This document shows positions 41,178-49,040 of a stretch of DNA of 64,000 bases, piece by piece (the stretch's first letter is position 1; every line of letters starts with the position of its first letter). The translations under genes and the position numbers were made by a program. This stretch comes from JANWXR01 sp964608265 (lineage in GTDB: Bacteria > Chloroflexota > Anaerolineae > Anaerolineales > UBA6663), in contig CAZSNP010000019.1 in assembly GCA_964608265.1 (NCBI GenBank), positions 1 to 64,000 on the forward strand, in the 5' to 3' direction. Below the pieces are notes generated by a model, which ran no database searches, was not told where the DNA came from, and saw only the letters and a program-made list of their open reading frames with translations.

Positions 41178-42518
41178 ATGGCAAAAGTTACCTGGGAAAT
41201 CACCGGCCGTATCCTGCTGGAAGAGAATGAGGTCAATGGCAGCGGCCAGACCATGACCCGTTCGCTGTCGAACGTCGAGGTCGAAGTCAGCGGCTCCAAT
41301 TTCGGTGCGTACGACTCGTGGGGGACGGTGCGCACGAACTCGGACGGCTACTTTACCCTGCGCAAGGAGAAGGATCAGAGCAAGCGCAAGATCAAGGTCA
41401 AAGTCCGCTTCGCCGACAGCGAACTGGAGATCAACACCGGCGCACTGGCCAACGTCACTGACTTCATCAGCCCGGCCATCGAGGTCTTCGAGCACGCCAA
41501 CGAGGTCGAAGGCCCAAACATTAACATCGGCACGCGCGCCTTCAAGGCCGGGGCGAGCGGCGAGCTGGGCGACCGCGACAACCGCCGCCGCGCCATCGCC
41601 TGGTACGTGTGCAAGAAGCTGATCAATACCTTTCAGGACAAAGACCCCTACTTCGACTTCAAGGGCAAGGTTAAGGTCATCTACCCCGCCAATGTGGTCA
41701 GCGGCCTGTGTTACGCCAACGGCGTGACGCGCTCGGTTTACATGCACACAACCTCCAGCAAAGACTTGTGGGATGTGCAGGTGCTGATCCACGAGTTCAT
41801 GCACCTGTGGAACTACGACCACAATCACGGCACGGCCAACTGGCTTGGCGCGCTGTTCTGCCCGCCCGACCTGAGCACCCACAGCCAGGCCGAGCGCCGG
41901 CCCATCGCCTTTCATGAAGGCTTTGCCGAATATGCAGGCTGGGCGTTGTTGCACGAGATGTGGGGCGACGAGCCTGACAGCACCCGCACGCGGCCTCTGC
42001 CCTACACCCGTTACGCTTTCGTCCACGATCTGCACCTGGATACGGTGGATGAAGTCGAGCAAAACGATATCGGCGTCTACCGTGCATTGTGCCTGCTCAC
42101 CAGCCGCGCCCTCTACGCCCGTCGCTTCGGCACGAAAAACACCCGGCTGGACTCCGATCCTCACCCGCAGAAAGTGGAAACCGCCGGCCTCGACTGCCCG
42201 CAGAATCCAAAGCTGACGATCTGGGACGTGTTGAAGGTCTTTCAGGCCAACCCATCGAAGGGCTATTCCACCGAGTGGCAGGTGGGCAGCAACGACTACG
42301 GCGTGCGCCGCTTCTTCGAGCGCGCTGCCGACGTGCTCGACGCGCTGGACGAGTCGACGAAAGACCTGATGCTCAGCCTGATTGACCCGAACAGCACCGA
42401 GGAGCCGCAGTCGCGCTGTGAAAAAGTCACCCGGCCCGAGATCGCCGGATCGAAGCCGATCGGAAGCGGGCAAATCGCAGCGGCGGCGCAGTCGGCGCTG
42501 AACAAGCCACGACCATGA
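41178..42518 (+). CDS. Predicted gluzincin metallopeptidase with N-terminal transthyretin-like domain
   Basis: 446 residues. The N-terminal ~105 are a beta-sandwich of transthyretin/carboxypeptidase-regulatory-like type (ITGRILLEENEVNG ... GTVRTNSDGYFTLRKEKD). The catalytic part has H205-E-F-M-H209 (HExxH) and, 37 residues on, HEGFAEYAG with E247 as the likely third zinc ligand. No signal peptide or membrane segment is visible, so it may act in the cytoplasm or be exported by a non-classical route. AAAAGGAG lies seven bases before ATG 41178. I do not recognise a described peptidase family. Confidence 0.7.
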   Translation: MAKVTWEITGRILLEENEVNGSGQTMTRSLSNVEVEVSGSNFGAYDSWGTVRTNSDGYFTLRKEKDQSKRKIKVKVRFADSELEINTGALANVTDFISPAIEVFEHANEVEGPNINIGTRAFKAGASGELGDRDNRRRAIAWYVCKKLINTFQDKDPYFDFKGKVKVIYPANVVSGLCYANGVTRSVYMHTTSSKDLWDVQVLIHEFMHLWNYDHNHGTANWLGALFCPPDLSTHSQAERRPIAFHEGFAEYAGWALLHEMWGDEPDSTRTRPLPYTRYAFVHDLHLDTVDEVEQNDIGVYRALCLLTSRALYARRFGTKNTRLDSDPHPQKVETAGLDCPQNPKLTIWDVLKVFQANPSKGYSTEWQVGSNDYGVRRFFERAADVLDALDESTKDLMLSLIDPNSTEEPQSRCEKVTRPEIAGSKPIGSGQIAAAAQSALNKPRP

Positions 42519-44140
42519 ATACACGACTTTCTACGCTCTGGCGCGTCCTGGTCGTGTTCAGCCTGGCCGTGCTCAGCGCGCAACCGCGGCCCGCCTCCGC
42601 CGCGACGGTCGTGCGCAAACTCAGCGGCGTCATGCCGGCCCCGGGCGATGTTGTGTTCGGGCTGCGCGGCCCGGCCATCAGCCCGGATGGGCAACACGTG
42701 GTGTACGTGGCCGATGCGGTCACCGACGGCGCCGAAGAATTGTGGGTCGCGCCCATCACCGGCGCGACGCCGCCGCTGCGCCTGAGCGGCCTGCTGCCCG
42801 CCGGCGCACGCGTCGAGCAGTTCCGGATCGCGCCCAACAGCCAGCGCGTGGTGTACACCGCCGCGCAGGATAGTGCCGGGGTCGTAGAGCTGTACAGCGT
42901 GCCCGTGACCGGCGGCGCCATCACCAAGCTCAACCCGCCGCTGGTGGCGAACGGGGATGTGGAGCGCTTCGAAATCAGCCCGGACGGCAACTGGGTCGTG
43001 TACCTGGCGGATCAGATCACCGACAACCGCGCCGAGTTGTTCTCCGTGCCCATCGCCGGCGGCGCGGCCGTCAAACTCAACGGCGCGCTGGCAGTCGGCG
43101 GCAATATCTACGAGTACCTCATCAGCCCGGACAGCCAGCGGGTGCTCTACCGGGCCGATCAGGCCGCGAACAGTCGTTTCGAGTTGTTCAGCGTGCCCAT
43201 CGCCGGCGGCGGTTTCACCCGGCTCAACAACGTGCTTCCGATCGGCGGGGCGGTCATCTCGACGCTGACCATCACACCGGACAGCAGCCAGGTGGTGTAC
43301 CTGGCCACGGCCACCATTTCCACAGTCGTGGAACTGTATAGCAGCTCGATCATCACTTCGACGCAGGTCAAGCTCAACTCGCCGCTGGTCGCGGGGCGAG
43401 AGGTCTCGAACGCCCGCCTCAGCCCGGATGGCAGCCGAGTCGTGTATGTGGCCGATCAGGCCGCCGACGACATGTTCGAGATGTACAGCGTGCCGGTCGG
43501 CGGCGGCGCGGTCGTCAAGCTCAACGGCGCGCTGGTGGCGGGGGGCGATGTGTTCCCCAACGACTTCGTCATCAGCCCGGACAGCAGCCGGGTGGTGTAC
43601 ATCGCCGATCAACAAACGGATGAAATGTACGAGCTTTACAGCGTGCCCCTCAGTGGCGGCGCGGCCGTCAAGCTCAACGCGCCGCTGGCCCCCGGCCGCG
43701 ACGTGGATGCCTTCGGCACGCTCATCACCCCGGACGGCCTGCACGTCGTCTTCCGCGCCGACCAGGACACGGACGAGGTCTTCGACCTCTACCGTGTGCC
43801 CCTCGCCGGCGGCGCCAACCTCAGGCTGAACGGGACGCTGACCGCCGGCGGGTATGTATCCCAGTTCCTCCCCACGCCGGACAGCAGCCGGCTGGTATAC
43901 GCCGCCTTTCAGAACTCGGTGGATGTGCTGGAGGTCTTCAGCGTTCCGCTGGCAGGCGGCCCGGTCACGCCAGTCAGCGGCCCGCTGGTGAATGGCGGCT
44001 CGGTGATCAGCGACTTCCTCATCAGCCCCAGCGGCCAGCGGGTCGTGTACGTCGCCGACGGAGAGGTGAATGAAGTCAATGAGCTGTACGCCAGCGCCGA
44101 GGAAGCCGTCCGGCTATACCTGCCGTTGATCATCCGCTGA
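42515..44140 (+). CDS. Secreted TolB/PD40-like beta-propeller with YLPLIIR tail
   Basis: 541 residues. Sec signal (LSTLWRVLVVFSLAVLSAQPRPASA), then about nine ~55-residue repeats of the form ISPDG-x-VVYxADQxTDxxxELFSVPIAGGAxxKLNG, the PD40/TolB-like blade. The protein ends in RLYLPLIIR, like the beta-helix protein 2 kb upstream. TolB-like propellers bind partner proteins or polymers; no catalytic residues. The start overlaps the metallopeptidase stop (ATGA), so the two are translated together. Confidence 0.85.
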   Translation: MNTRLSTLWRVLVVFSLAVLSAQPRPASAATVVRKLSGVMPAPGDVVFGLRGPAISPDGQHVVYVADAVTDGAEELWVAPITGATPPLRLSGLLPAGARVEQFRIAPNSQRVVYTAAQDSAGVVELYSVPVTGGAITKLNPPLVANGDVERFEISPDGNWVVYLADQITDNRAELFSVPIAGGAAVKLNGALAVGGNIYEYLISPDSQRVLYRADQAANSRFELFSVPIAGGGFTRLNNVLPIGGAVISTLTITPDSSQVVYLATATISTVVELYSSSIITSTQVKLNSPLVAGREVSNARLSPDGSRVVYVADQAADDMFEMYSVPVGGGAVVKLNGALVAGGDVFPNDFVISPDSSRVVYIADQQTDEMYELYSVPLSGGAAVKLNAPLAPGRDVDAFGTLITPDGLHVVFRADQDTDEVFDLYRVPLAGGANLRLNGTLTAGGYVSQFLPTPDSSRLVYAAFQNSVDVLEVFSVPLAGGPVTPVSGPLVNGGSVISDFLISPSGQRVVYVADGEVNEVNELYASAEEAVRLYLPLIIR

Positions 44141-44157
44141 GACCGGAGACCAGGATC

Positions 44158-44430
44158 ATGCCGCGTTACCTAGTCGAGCAAACCTTTGCCGAGCAGTTGA
44201 ACGTCCCGGCCAACGAGGCCGGCGCGCAATGGATACAGACCATCCTCGGCAACGACGCGCTCGACGGGGTGACGTGGCTTCACTCCTACGTCTCCGCTGA
44301 CCGTCGGCGCATGTACTGCGTCTGCGATGCGCCCTCGCCGGAGGCCGTGCGTCGCGCTGCCCACCGGAACAGCCTGCCGGTGGACCGCATCACCGAGGTG
44401 CGCGTGCTCGATCCGTACTTCCTTCGCTGA
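44158..44430 (+). CDS. DUF4242 (SCO4226-like) small protein
   Basis: 90 residues of a ferredoxin-like fold: MPRYLVEQTF, then VTWLHSYVSADRRRMYCVCDAPSPEAVRRAAHRNSLPVDRITEV. This is the DUF4242 pattern; one characterised member (SCO4226) binds nickel. It lacks a signal peptide. It lies 17 bases after the propeller gene and is probably in the same operon. Its function here is unknown. Confidence 0.8.
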   Translation: MPRYLVEQTFAEQLNVPANEAGAQWIQTILGNDALDGVTWLHSYVSADRRRMYCVCDAPSPEAVRRAAHRNSLPVDRITEVRVLDPYFLR

Positions 44431-44479
44431 GCGATGCGACAAGAATTCGTTTAGCATTCCGGCGCACAACGAAGTGCTC

Positions 44480-44893
44480 ATGCTTGCCACCTCATCGCCC
44501 GCCCCCAAAGTCTGGCCCTGGTTGTTGACCGGGCTGCTCGCTCTGGCGTTGAGCGCCATCGCCCTCCTCAACATCAAAGTCGTCGCCGACGGTTATCTCA
44601 GCCACGCCGTCAACGTGCAACTGAAGATCGCACGTTACAAGTGGCAGAGCGGCAACGTGAACGCGGCGACGCAGGTGCTATGGCGCACCCTCCCCAACGC
44701 CGTCGAGGCGGGGTGGCGTTGGCAGGTGGCGCGGGGTTACTTCCTGCTCGCGCGCAGTCACGCGCAACTTGCCAACCCGCTGCGCGCGACGGAGCTCTGT
44801 CAGGCCGGGCTGGCCACGCTGGGCTATGGCCGTTATGATCACACGCGCAACGGCACGAGCACGGCGGCGCGCCAGTGCGACGACTTCAAGTGA
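44480..44893 (+). CDS. Small membrane-anchored helical (TPR-like) protein
   Basis: 137 residues. An N-terminal transmembrane helix (VWPWLLTGLLALALSAIALLNIKVV), then a helical region with TPR-like pairs (VQLKIARYKWQSGNVNAATQVL, WQVARGYFLLARSHAQLANPLRATELCQAG). Not assigned to a family. It follows the DUF4242 gene by 49 bases and ends the plus-strand run. Confidence 0.6.
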   Translation: MLATSSPAPKVWPWLLTGLLALALSAIALLNIKVVADGYLSHAVNVQLKIARYKWQSGNVNAATQVLWRTLPNAVEAGWRWQVARGYFLLARSHAQLANPLRATELCQAGLATLGYGRYDHTRNGTSTAARQCDDFK

Positions 44894-44936
44894 ACGAGTC
44901 GGCACGGCCAGGGAGATAGAGACTGGTCAACCCCTC

Positions 44937-44968
44937 AAAACAATACCGGGTCGGTTTCGCGACCCGGT
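44937..44968 (-). terminator. Terminator hairpin between converging operons
   Basis: Nine-base stem ACCGGGTCG/CGACCCGGT (44945-44953 with 44960-44968), 6-base loop. On the minus strand it is followed by ATTGTTTTG, fitting the end of the aspartase-family transcript; it may work both ways. Confidence 0.7.
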
Positions 44969-45000
44969 GTGCCTTCCCCGTTTTCCCTCTGTTCCCGTCC

Positions 45001-46482
45001 TTACCCCCCGCCCGCCGGGCCGCCCAGGCCACCCTCGGTCAGCTTGCGCAGGTCGCCGAGCACGGCATCCACATCCGCGAGGCTGATGGCCGCGCCGGTG
45101 TCTTTGTGCTTGAGATCACCTTTGGCGATGCGTTCCGCGGCAGCTTCGCGGATGGTGATATTGCGCTTCATCGCGTCCTTCACCAGCTCGCCCGCGACCA
45201 TGTAGCCGGTCAGCGGGTTGAGGGCCGTCGCCACAATCGCATTCTTGCCCAGCCAGCCCTCGGCCTTCTCGCGTTGCGCCGTCACACCCATGACACAGAA
45301 CTTCGTAAACGCGCTCACCGCGCCGATCATCACCTGCATCGCCTCAAACAGGTTGTGGGCGATGATGGGCATCATCACGTTGAGTTCGAGCTGCCCGGCC
45401 TGCGCCGCCAGCGCCACGGTATGGTCGCAGCCCTGCACATGAAACATCGCCTGGTTCAACATCTCGGCCAGCACCGGGTTGACCTTGCCGGGCATGATCG
45501 AGGAGCCGGGCTGCACGGCGGGCAGGCGAATCTCATCCAGGCCGGTGGTCGGGCCGGAGGACAGCAGGCGGAAGTCGTTGGCGATGCGCGTCAGCGTGAT
45601 CGCCGTCGTGCGGAGCGAGGCGGAGAAGTCGGCCGCATCGGCCAGGCTCTGCATCGACTCGAAGAGGTTGTCGGAGGTGTACAACTTGATGCCCGTCAAC
45701 TCCTCGAGGCGCTTCACCATGCGGGCGTGATACTCGGGATGGGCGTTGAGGCCGGTGCCGGTGGCCGTGCCGCCGATGCCGAGCCGCCGCAGTCCATCCG
45801 CCGCGCGAGCCACGCGTTCGCGGTCGCGCCGCACCGCCTTCGCGTACGCGCCGAACTCCTGACCGAGGCGCACCGGCACCGCATCCTGCAAATGCGTGCG
45901 GCCCGACTTGACGATGTCGTCGAACTCGGCCGCCTTCTTCTCCAGCTCGACGGCCAGCGTGTCGAGCGTGTGCAGTAACTCATCGAGCCGCCACAGCGCG
46001 CCGAGGCGGATGGCGGTGGGGATGGTGTCGTTGGTGGACTGGGCCATGTTGACGTGATCGTTCGGCCCGGCGATGTATTTGCCGCGCGTGCCGCCCAGCA
46101 ACTCCGTGGCGCGGTTGGCGATGACCTCGTTGGTGTTCATGTTGTGGCTGGTGCCCGCGCCGGCCTGAAACGGGTCGACCACAAAGTGCCCGTCCCACTT
46201 GCCGTCGATCACTTCCTGCGCCGCCTGCACAATGGCCTCGACCAGTTGCGGCGCCGTGTATTTCTTGCCGTCCACCTCGCGGCCGGCGAACAGGCCCAAC
46301 TCAGCGTTGACCTCGGCAGCGGCGCGCTTGAGGGTGGCCATGCTCCAGATGAAGGCCCGCCACGGGCGCAGGCCCGACACCGGGAAGTTGAGCACGGCGC
46401 GCTGAGTCTGTACGCCGTAGAGCGCGTCGGCGGGGACTTGAATTTCGCCGAGCGAGTCTTTTTCAGTGCGGAAGTTTGTCAT
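45001..46482 (-). CDS. Aspartate ammonia-lyase / class II fumarase superfamily enzyme
   Basis: 493 residues. Superfamily signatures are present: FQAGAGTSHNMNTNEVIANRA, NDHVNMAQSTNDTIPTA, SGRTHLQDAVPVRLGQEF and the mobile SS loop GSSIMPGKVNPVLAEM. The AGAGTSxNMN sequence is more like aspartases than fumarases (which have SGT-Q at that point), so conversion of aspartate to fumarate and ammonia is my first choice; fumarase is the alternative. The C-terminal tail (GGLGGPAGGG) is unusual. Start ATG 46482. It lies downstream of sod and ferredoxin genes, beyond a terminator. Confidence 0.85.
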   Translation of the reverse strand: MTNFRTEKDSLGEIQVPADALYGVQTQRAVLNFPVSGLRPWRAFIWSMATLKRAAAEVNAELGLFAGREVDGKKYTAPQLVEAIVQAAQEVIDGKWDGHFVVDPFQAGAGTSHNMNTNEVIANRATELLGGTRGKYIAGPNDHVNMAQSTNDTIPTAIRLGALWRLDELLHTLDTLAVELEKKAAEFDDIVKSGRTHLQDAVPVRLGQEFGAYAKAVRRDRERVARAADGLRRLGIGGTATGTGLNAHPEYHARMVKRLEELTGIKLYTSDNLFESMQSLADAADFSASLRTTAITLTRIANDFRLLSSGPTTGLDEIRLPAVQPGSSIMPGKVNPVLAEMLNQAMFHVQGCDHTVALAAQAGQLELNVMMPIIAHNLFEAMQVMIGAVSAFTKFCVMGVTAQREKAEGWLGKNAIVATALNPLTGYMVAGELVKDAMKRNITIREAAAERIAKGDLKHKDTGAAISLADVDAVLGDLRKLTEGGLGGPAGGG

Positions 46483-46581
46483 GGGCGACCTCCCGGGCAA
46501 GGAATGAAAACAGGGAAACGGTGGAAACAGACGTTGCCCTCATATCCCCGTTGCCATCATTTCCCGCTGTCATAAGGCATG

Positions 46582-46610
46582 AAAAGGAGGAAGCCTGATG
46601 GACTTCCTCC
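46582..46610 (-). terminator. Intrinsic terminator downstream of the ferredoxin gene
   Basis: Eight-base stem GGAGGAAG/CTTCCTCC (46586-46593 with 46603-46610) with a 9-base loop, followed on the minus strand by TTTT (46585-46582). It separates the sod-ferredoxin unit from the aspartase-family gene. Confidence 0.75.
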
Positions 46611-46633
46611 CGAAGTGACCGCCGGGGCCGGGG

Positions 46634-47047
46634 CTACTTTGCTCCGTAGCCCGGGCCGCCTTGATAGAAATCGTAATTGGGCTGAATATCGGCCCGCAGA
46701 TCCACGACCTCACCGCCCGCGAGTGTCAGGGTTGTTTCGAGCACGACCGGCCCGGTCTTGCTCTCACCCTCGTAATGCTCGGTGGCGCGTTCGGCAAAAT
46801 TCGGGTCGCGCGGGGCGTTGAGCCGCTGGCCGGCCTTGGCCTCATGCGCGCCGGGCACCTCATCCTCGGGGAAGATGGCCTCGTACGGGCACTCGGGCAC
46901 GCAGGCGCCACAGTCAATGCACGTCGCCGGATCAATATACATCCACGGCCACTCGTTCTCGGGCTTGCCGGGCACAATGCACTCCACCGGGCACACCTCG
47001 ATACAACCGCCGTCGCGCAGGCACAAGCTGGTGATGATATGAGTCAT
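46634..47047 (-). CDS. fdxA: Ferredoxin, two iron-sulfur clusters, C-terminal extension
   Basis: 137 residues. The first cysteine set (CLRDGGCIEVCPVECI) and the second (CIDCGACVPECPYEAI) match the 3Fe-4S/4Fe-4S or 2[4Fe-4S] ferredoxins of the FdxA type. About 60 further residues include a segment with NYDFYQGGPGYGAK at the end. It carries electrons in the cytoplasm. GGAG precedes the ATG. It lies 34 bases after superoxide dismutase, likely in the same transcript. Confidence 0.88.
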   Translation of the reverse strand: MTHIITSLCLRDGGCIEVCPVECIVPGKPENEWPWMYIDPATCIDCGACVPECPYEAIFPEDEVPGAHEAKAGQRLNAPRDPNFAERATEHYEGESKTGPVVLETTLTLAGGEVVDLRADIQPNYDFYQGGPGYGAK

Positions 47048-47081
47048 GGTTATCTCCGAAGATGGGTGGTGGGGTCAGGCG

Positions 47082-47696
47082 CTATTTGGTCGCCGCGGCA
47101 TAAATTTCGGCGACGGCTTTCCAATTGACGACATTCCACCAGGCCTTGAGGTAGTCGGGCCGGCGGTTTTGATACTTGAGGTAGTAAGCGTGCTCCCACA
47201 CATCGCAGCCCATGATGGGCGTGATGCCCTCCATCATGGGATTGTCCTGGTTGGCGGTCGAGGTGATGGCTAGCCTGCCGTCCTTGCCGAGCACCAGCCA
47301 GGCCCAACCGCTGCCGAAGCGCCCTACCCCGGCCGCCTCGAACTTCGCTTTGAATTCATCGAAGGAGCCAAAGGCGGCCCTGATGGCGTCGCCCAGCGCG
47401 CCGGTCGGCTCACCGCCCGCGTTCGGGGCCATCACATTCCAGAACAGCGTGTGATTGACGTGGCCGCCGCCGTTGTTGCGCACCACCGTGCGGATGCCCT
47501 CGGGCACGGCGTTGAGGTCTTTGATGAGCGCTTCCGCCGATTTGCCCTGCAGTTCGGGCGCGCTTTCGAGGGCTTTGTTGAGGTTGGTCACGTACGCATT
47601 GTGATGCTTGCCGTGGTGAATCTGCATCGTTTGAGTATCGATGTGCGGCTCTAAGGCATCATGCGCATAAGGCAAAGCGGGCAGTTCGTGTGCCAT
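47082..47696 (-). CDS. sodB: Fe/Mn superoxide dismutase
   Basis: 204 residues. Metal ligands: the His in TMQIHHGKHHNAYV, His in GGGHVNHTLFW, and Asp/His in DVWEHAYYLKYQNRRPDYL. Sequence alone does not fix iron against manganese. It converts superoxide to O2 and H2O2 in the cytoplasm. The ATG at 47696 has GGGAG six bases upstream. It is driven by an excellent promoter carrying a palindrome in its spacer. Confidence 0.95.
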   Translation of the reverse strand: MAHELPALPYAHDALEPHIDTQTMQIHHGKHHNAYVTNLNKALESAPELQGKSAEALIKDLNAVPEGIRTVVRNNGGGHVNHTLFWNVMAPNAGGEPTGALGDAIRAAFGSFDEFKAKFEAAGVGRFGSGWAWLVLGKDGRLAITSTANQDNPMMEGITPIMGCDVWEHAYYLKYQNRRPDYLKAWWNVVNWKAVAEIYAAATK

Positions 47697-47733
47697 TGAG
47701 GTCTCCCGTGGAGTCAGGACTGAGGTTGACGCG

Positions 47734-47762
47734 ATTGTATGCTTGGCATATGCCTTTGTCAA
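47734..47762 (-). promoter_or_regulatory. sodB promoter with spacer palindrome
   Basis: Minus strand: TTGACA (47762-47757), 17-base spacer, TACAAT (47739-47734). The spacer contains the perfect 10-bp palindrome GGCATATGCC, placed where a repressor would block polymerase. Confidence 0.85.
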
Positions 47763-47846
47763 GCAAAATGGCCCTGGTGTGCATCGCATTTGGCTATCGT
47801 CACCATGCGGTCACGGTGCCGAGACCCGCGCGCCGTGGACGCCATC

Positions 47847-47936
47847 GTGTGCACGCACGAGTTGTCAGGCAAAGGCCGGCGCGGCCTTCGAGACCGCGCC
47901 AGTCTGCCCACCGGCCGACAACCCTGGCGTGCACAC
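47847..47936. other. Nested inverted repeat, candidate structured RNA or palindromic element
   Basis: Three helices stack in order: GTGTGCACG/CGTGCACAC (9 bp), GTTGTC/GACAAC (6 bp) and GGCCGG/CCGGCC (6 bp). An alternative inner hairpin GGCGCGG/CCGCGCC (7 bp) overlaps the last. The element lies in the sodB-plsX gap upstream of the plsX -10 box. No open frame fits. Confidence 0.4.
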
Positions 47937-47964
47937 GCCATCGCAATTTCGTCGTCAGCTAAGG

Positions 47965-47970
47965 TACAAT
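47965..47970 (+). promoter_or_regulatory. -10 box of plsX
   Basis: TACAAT 29 bases before ATG 48000, with GAGGAG four bases before the ATG. No good -35 at 16-18 bases. Confidence 0.45.
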
Positions 47971-47999
47971 CCCGCCACCCCAGTTTCCTGAGGAGCAGT

Positions 48000-49040
48000 A
48001 TGCGAATCGTCGTGGACGCCATGGGGAGTGATCACTTCCCCCGGCCGGATGTCGAAGGCGCGGTGATGGCCGCCCGCGAATACGGCACCGAGATCATCCT
48101 GACGGGGGATGAAGCGCGCCTCAAGCCGTTGCTGGCCGAGTACGATGCCGCCGGTCTGCCCATCACTGTCAGGCACGCGCCCGAACAATTGACGATGGAA
48201 GACAAGGGCATGGCGCTCGTCCTCAAGGCGAAACGCAAAACAACGCAGAACTCGATGGCGATCGGCATGGACGACGTCATCGCCGGGCGCGCCGACGCCT
48301 TTGTGACGATGGGCAACACCGGCGCCGCCTCGGTCACCGCCTACTTTCGCATGGGCACCATCGCCGGGGTAGATCGGCCCGCGCTGGCCGCCCCCTTCCC
48401 CACCCGGGGCGGCATCTGTATCGTCCTCGACGTGGGCGCCAATCCCGACTGCAAGCCGGAGAACCTGTTGCAATTTGCGATCATGGGCAGCATTTACGCC
48501 GAGCGGGTGCGCGGCACCGCCCGCCCGCGCGTCGGCCTGGTCTCGAACGGCGAGGAGGCGGGCAAGGGCAATCAACTCATCAAGGACGCCTATCCCCTGC
48601 TCAAGAACTCGGGCCTGAACTTCGTCGGCAACATCGAGGGCAAAGAACTGCTGGGCGGCGAAGTGGAGGTGGCCGTGCTCGACGGCTTCACCGGCAACGT
48701 GCTGCTGAAATCGTCCGAGGCGGTGGCGAAGTTGATTCTGGAAACGGTACGCGAGCGGATTCAGACCGGGCCGTTGACGGCCAAACTCGGCGGCATGCTC
48801 GTGCGGCCCACGTTGCGCGGTGTGCGCAAGCTGCTCGACCCGAGCGAGGAAGGCGCCGCCCCGCTGCTCGGCATCAACGGGCTGGTCTTCATCGGGCATG
48901 GCCGCTCGGATGCGCTGGCGGTGAAGAACGCCGTCCGCGTCGCCCGCCAGGCCGCCGAGGCGCGCGTCATCGACGGCATCCGCACGGAGATCGCCCGCAC
49001 GCTGACCGCGGCCCCCACTCCCCAAAAGGTGCCCGCGTGA
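48000..49040 (+). CDS. plsX: Phosphate acyltransferase PlsX
   Basis: 346 residues. Starts MRIVVDAMGSDHFPRPDVEGAVMAA, followed by MGNTGAASVTAYFRMGTI and LDVGANPDCKPENLLQFAIMG, all PlsX marks, and the C-terminal GHGRSDALAVKNAVRVA. It makes acyl-phosphate from acyl-ACP for the first step of phospholipid synthesis. GAGGAG gives the ribosome site. It overlaps fabF by four bases; the lipid/fatty-acid pairing supports both calls. Confidence 0.96.
   Translation: MRIVVDAMGSDHFPRPDVEGAVMAAREYGTEIILTGDEARLKPLLAEYDAAGLPITVRHAPEQLTMEDKGMALVLKAKRKTTQNSMAIGMDDVIAGRADAFVTMGNTGAASVTAYFRMGTIAGVDRPALAAPFPTRGGICIVLDVGANPDCKPENLLQFAIMGSIYAERVRGTARPRVGLVSNGEEAGKGNQLIKDAYPLLKNSGLNFVGNIEGKELLGGEVEVAVLDGFTGNVLLKSSEAVAKLILETVRERIQTGPLTAKLGGMLVRPTLRGVRKLLDPSEEGAAPLLGINGLVFIGHGRSDALAVKNAVRVARQAAEARVIDGIRTEIARTLTAAPTPQKVPA

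Noticed and set aside
45001..46482. Firm naming of the lyase as fumarase (fumC)
   Set aside because: The AGAGTSxNMN motif favours aspartases. The superfamily is sure, the substrate is not, so no gene symbol was given.
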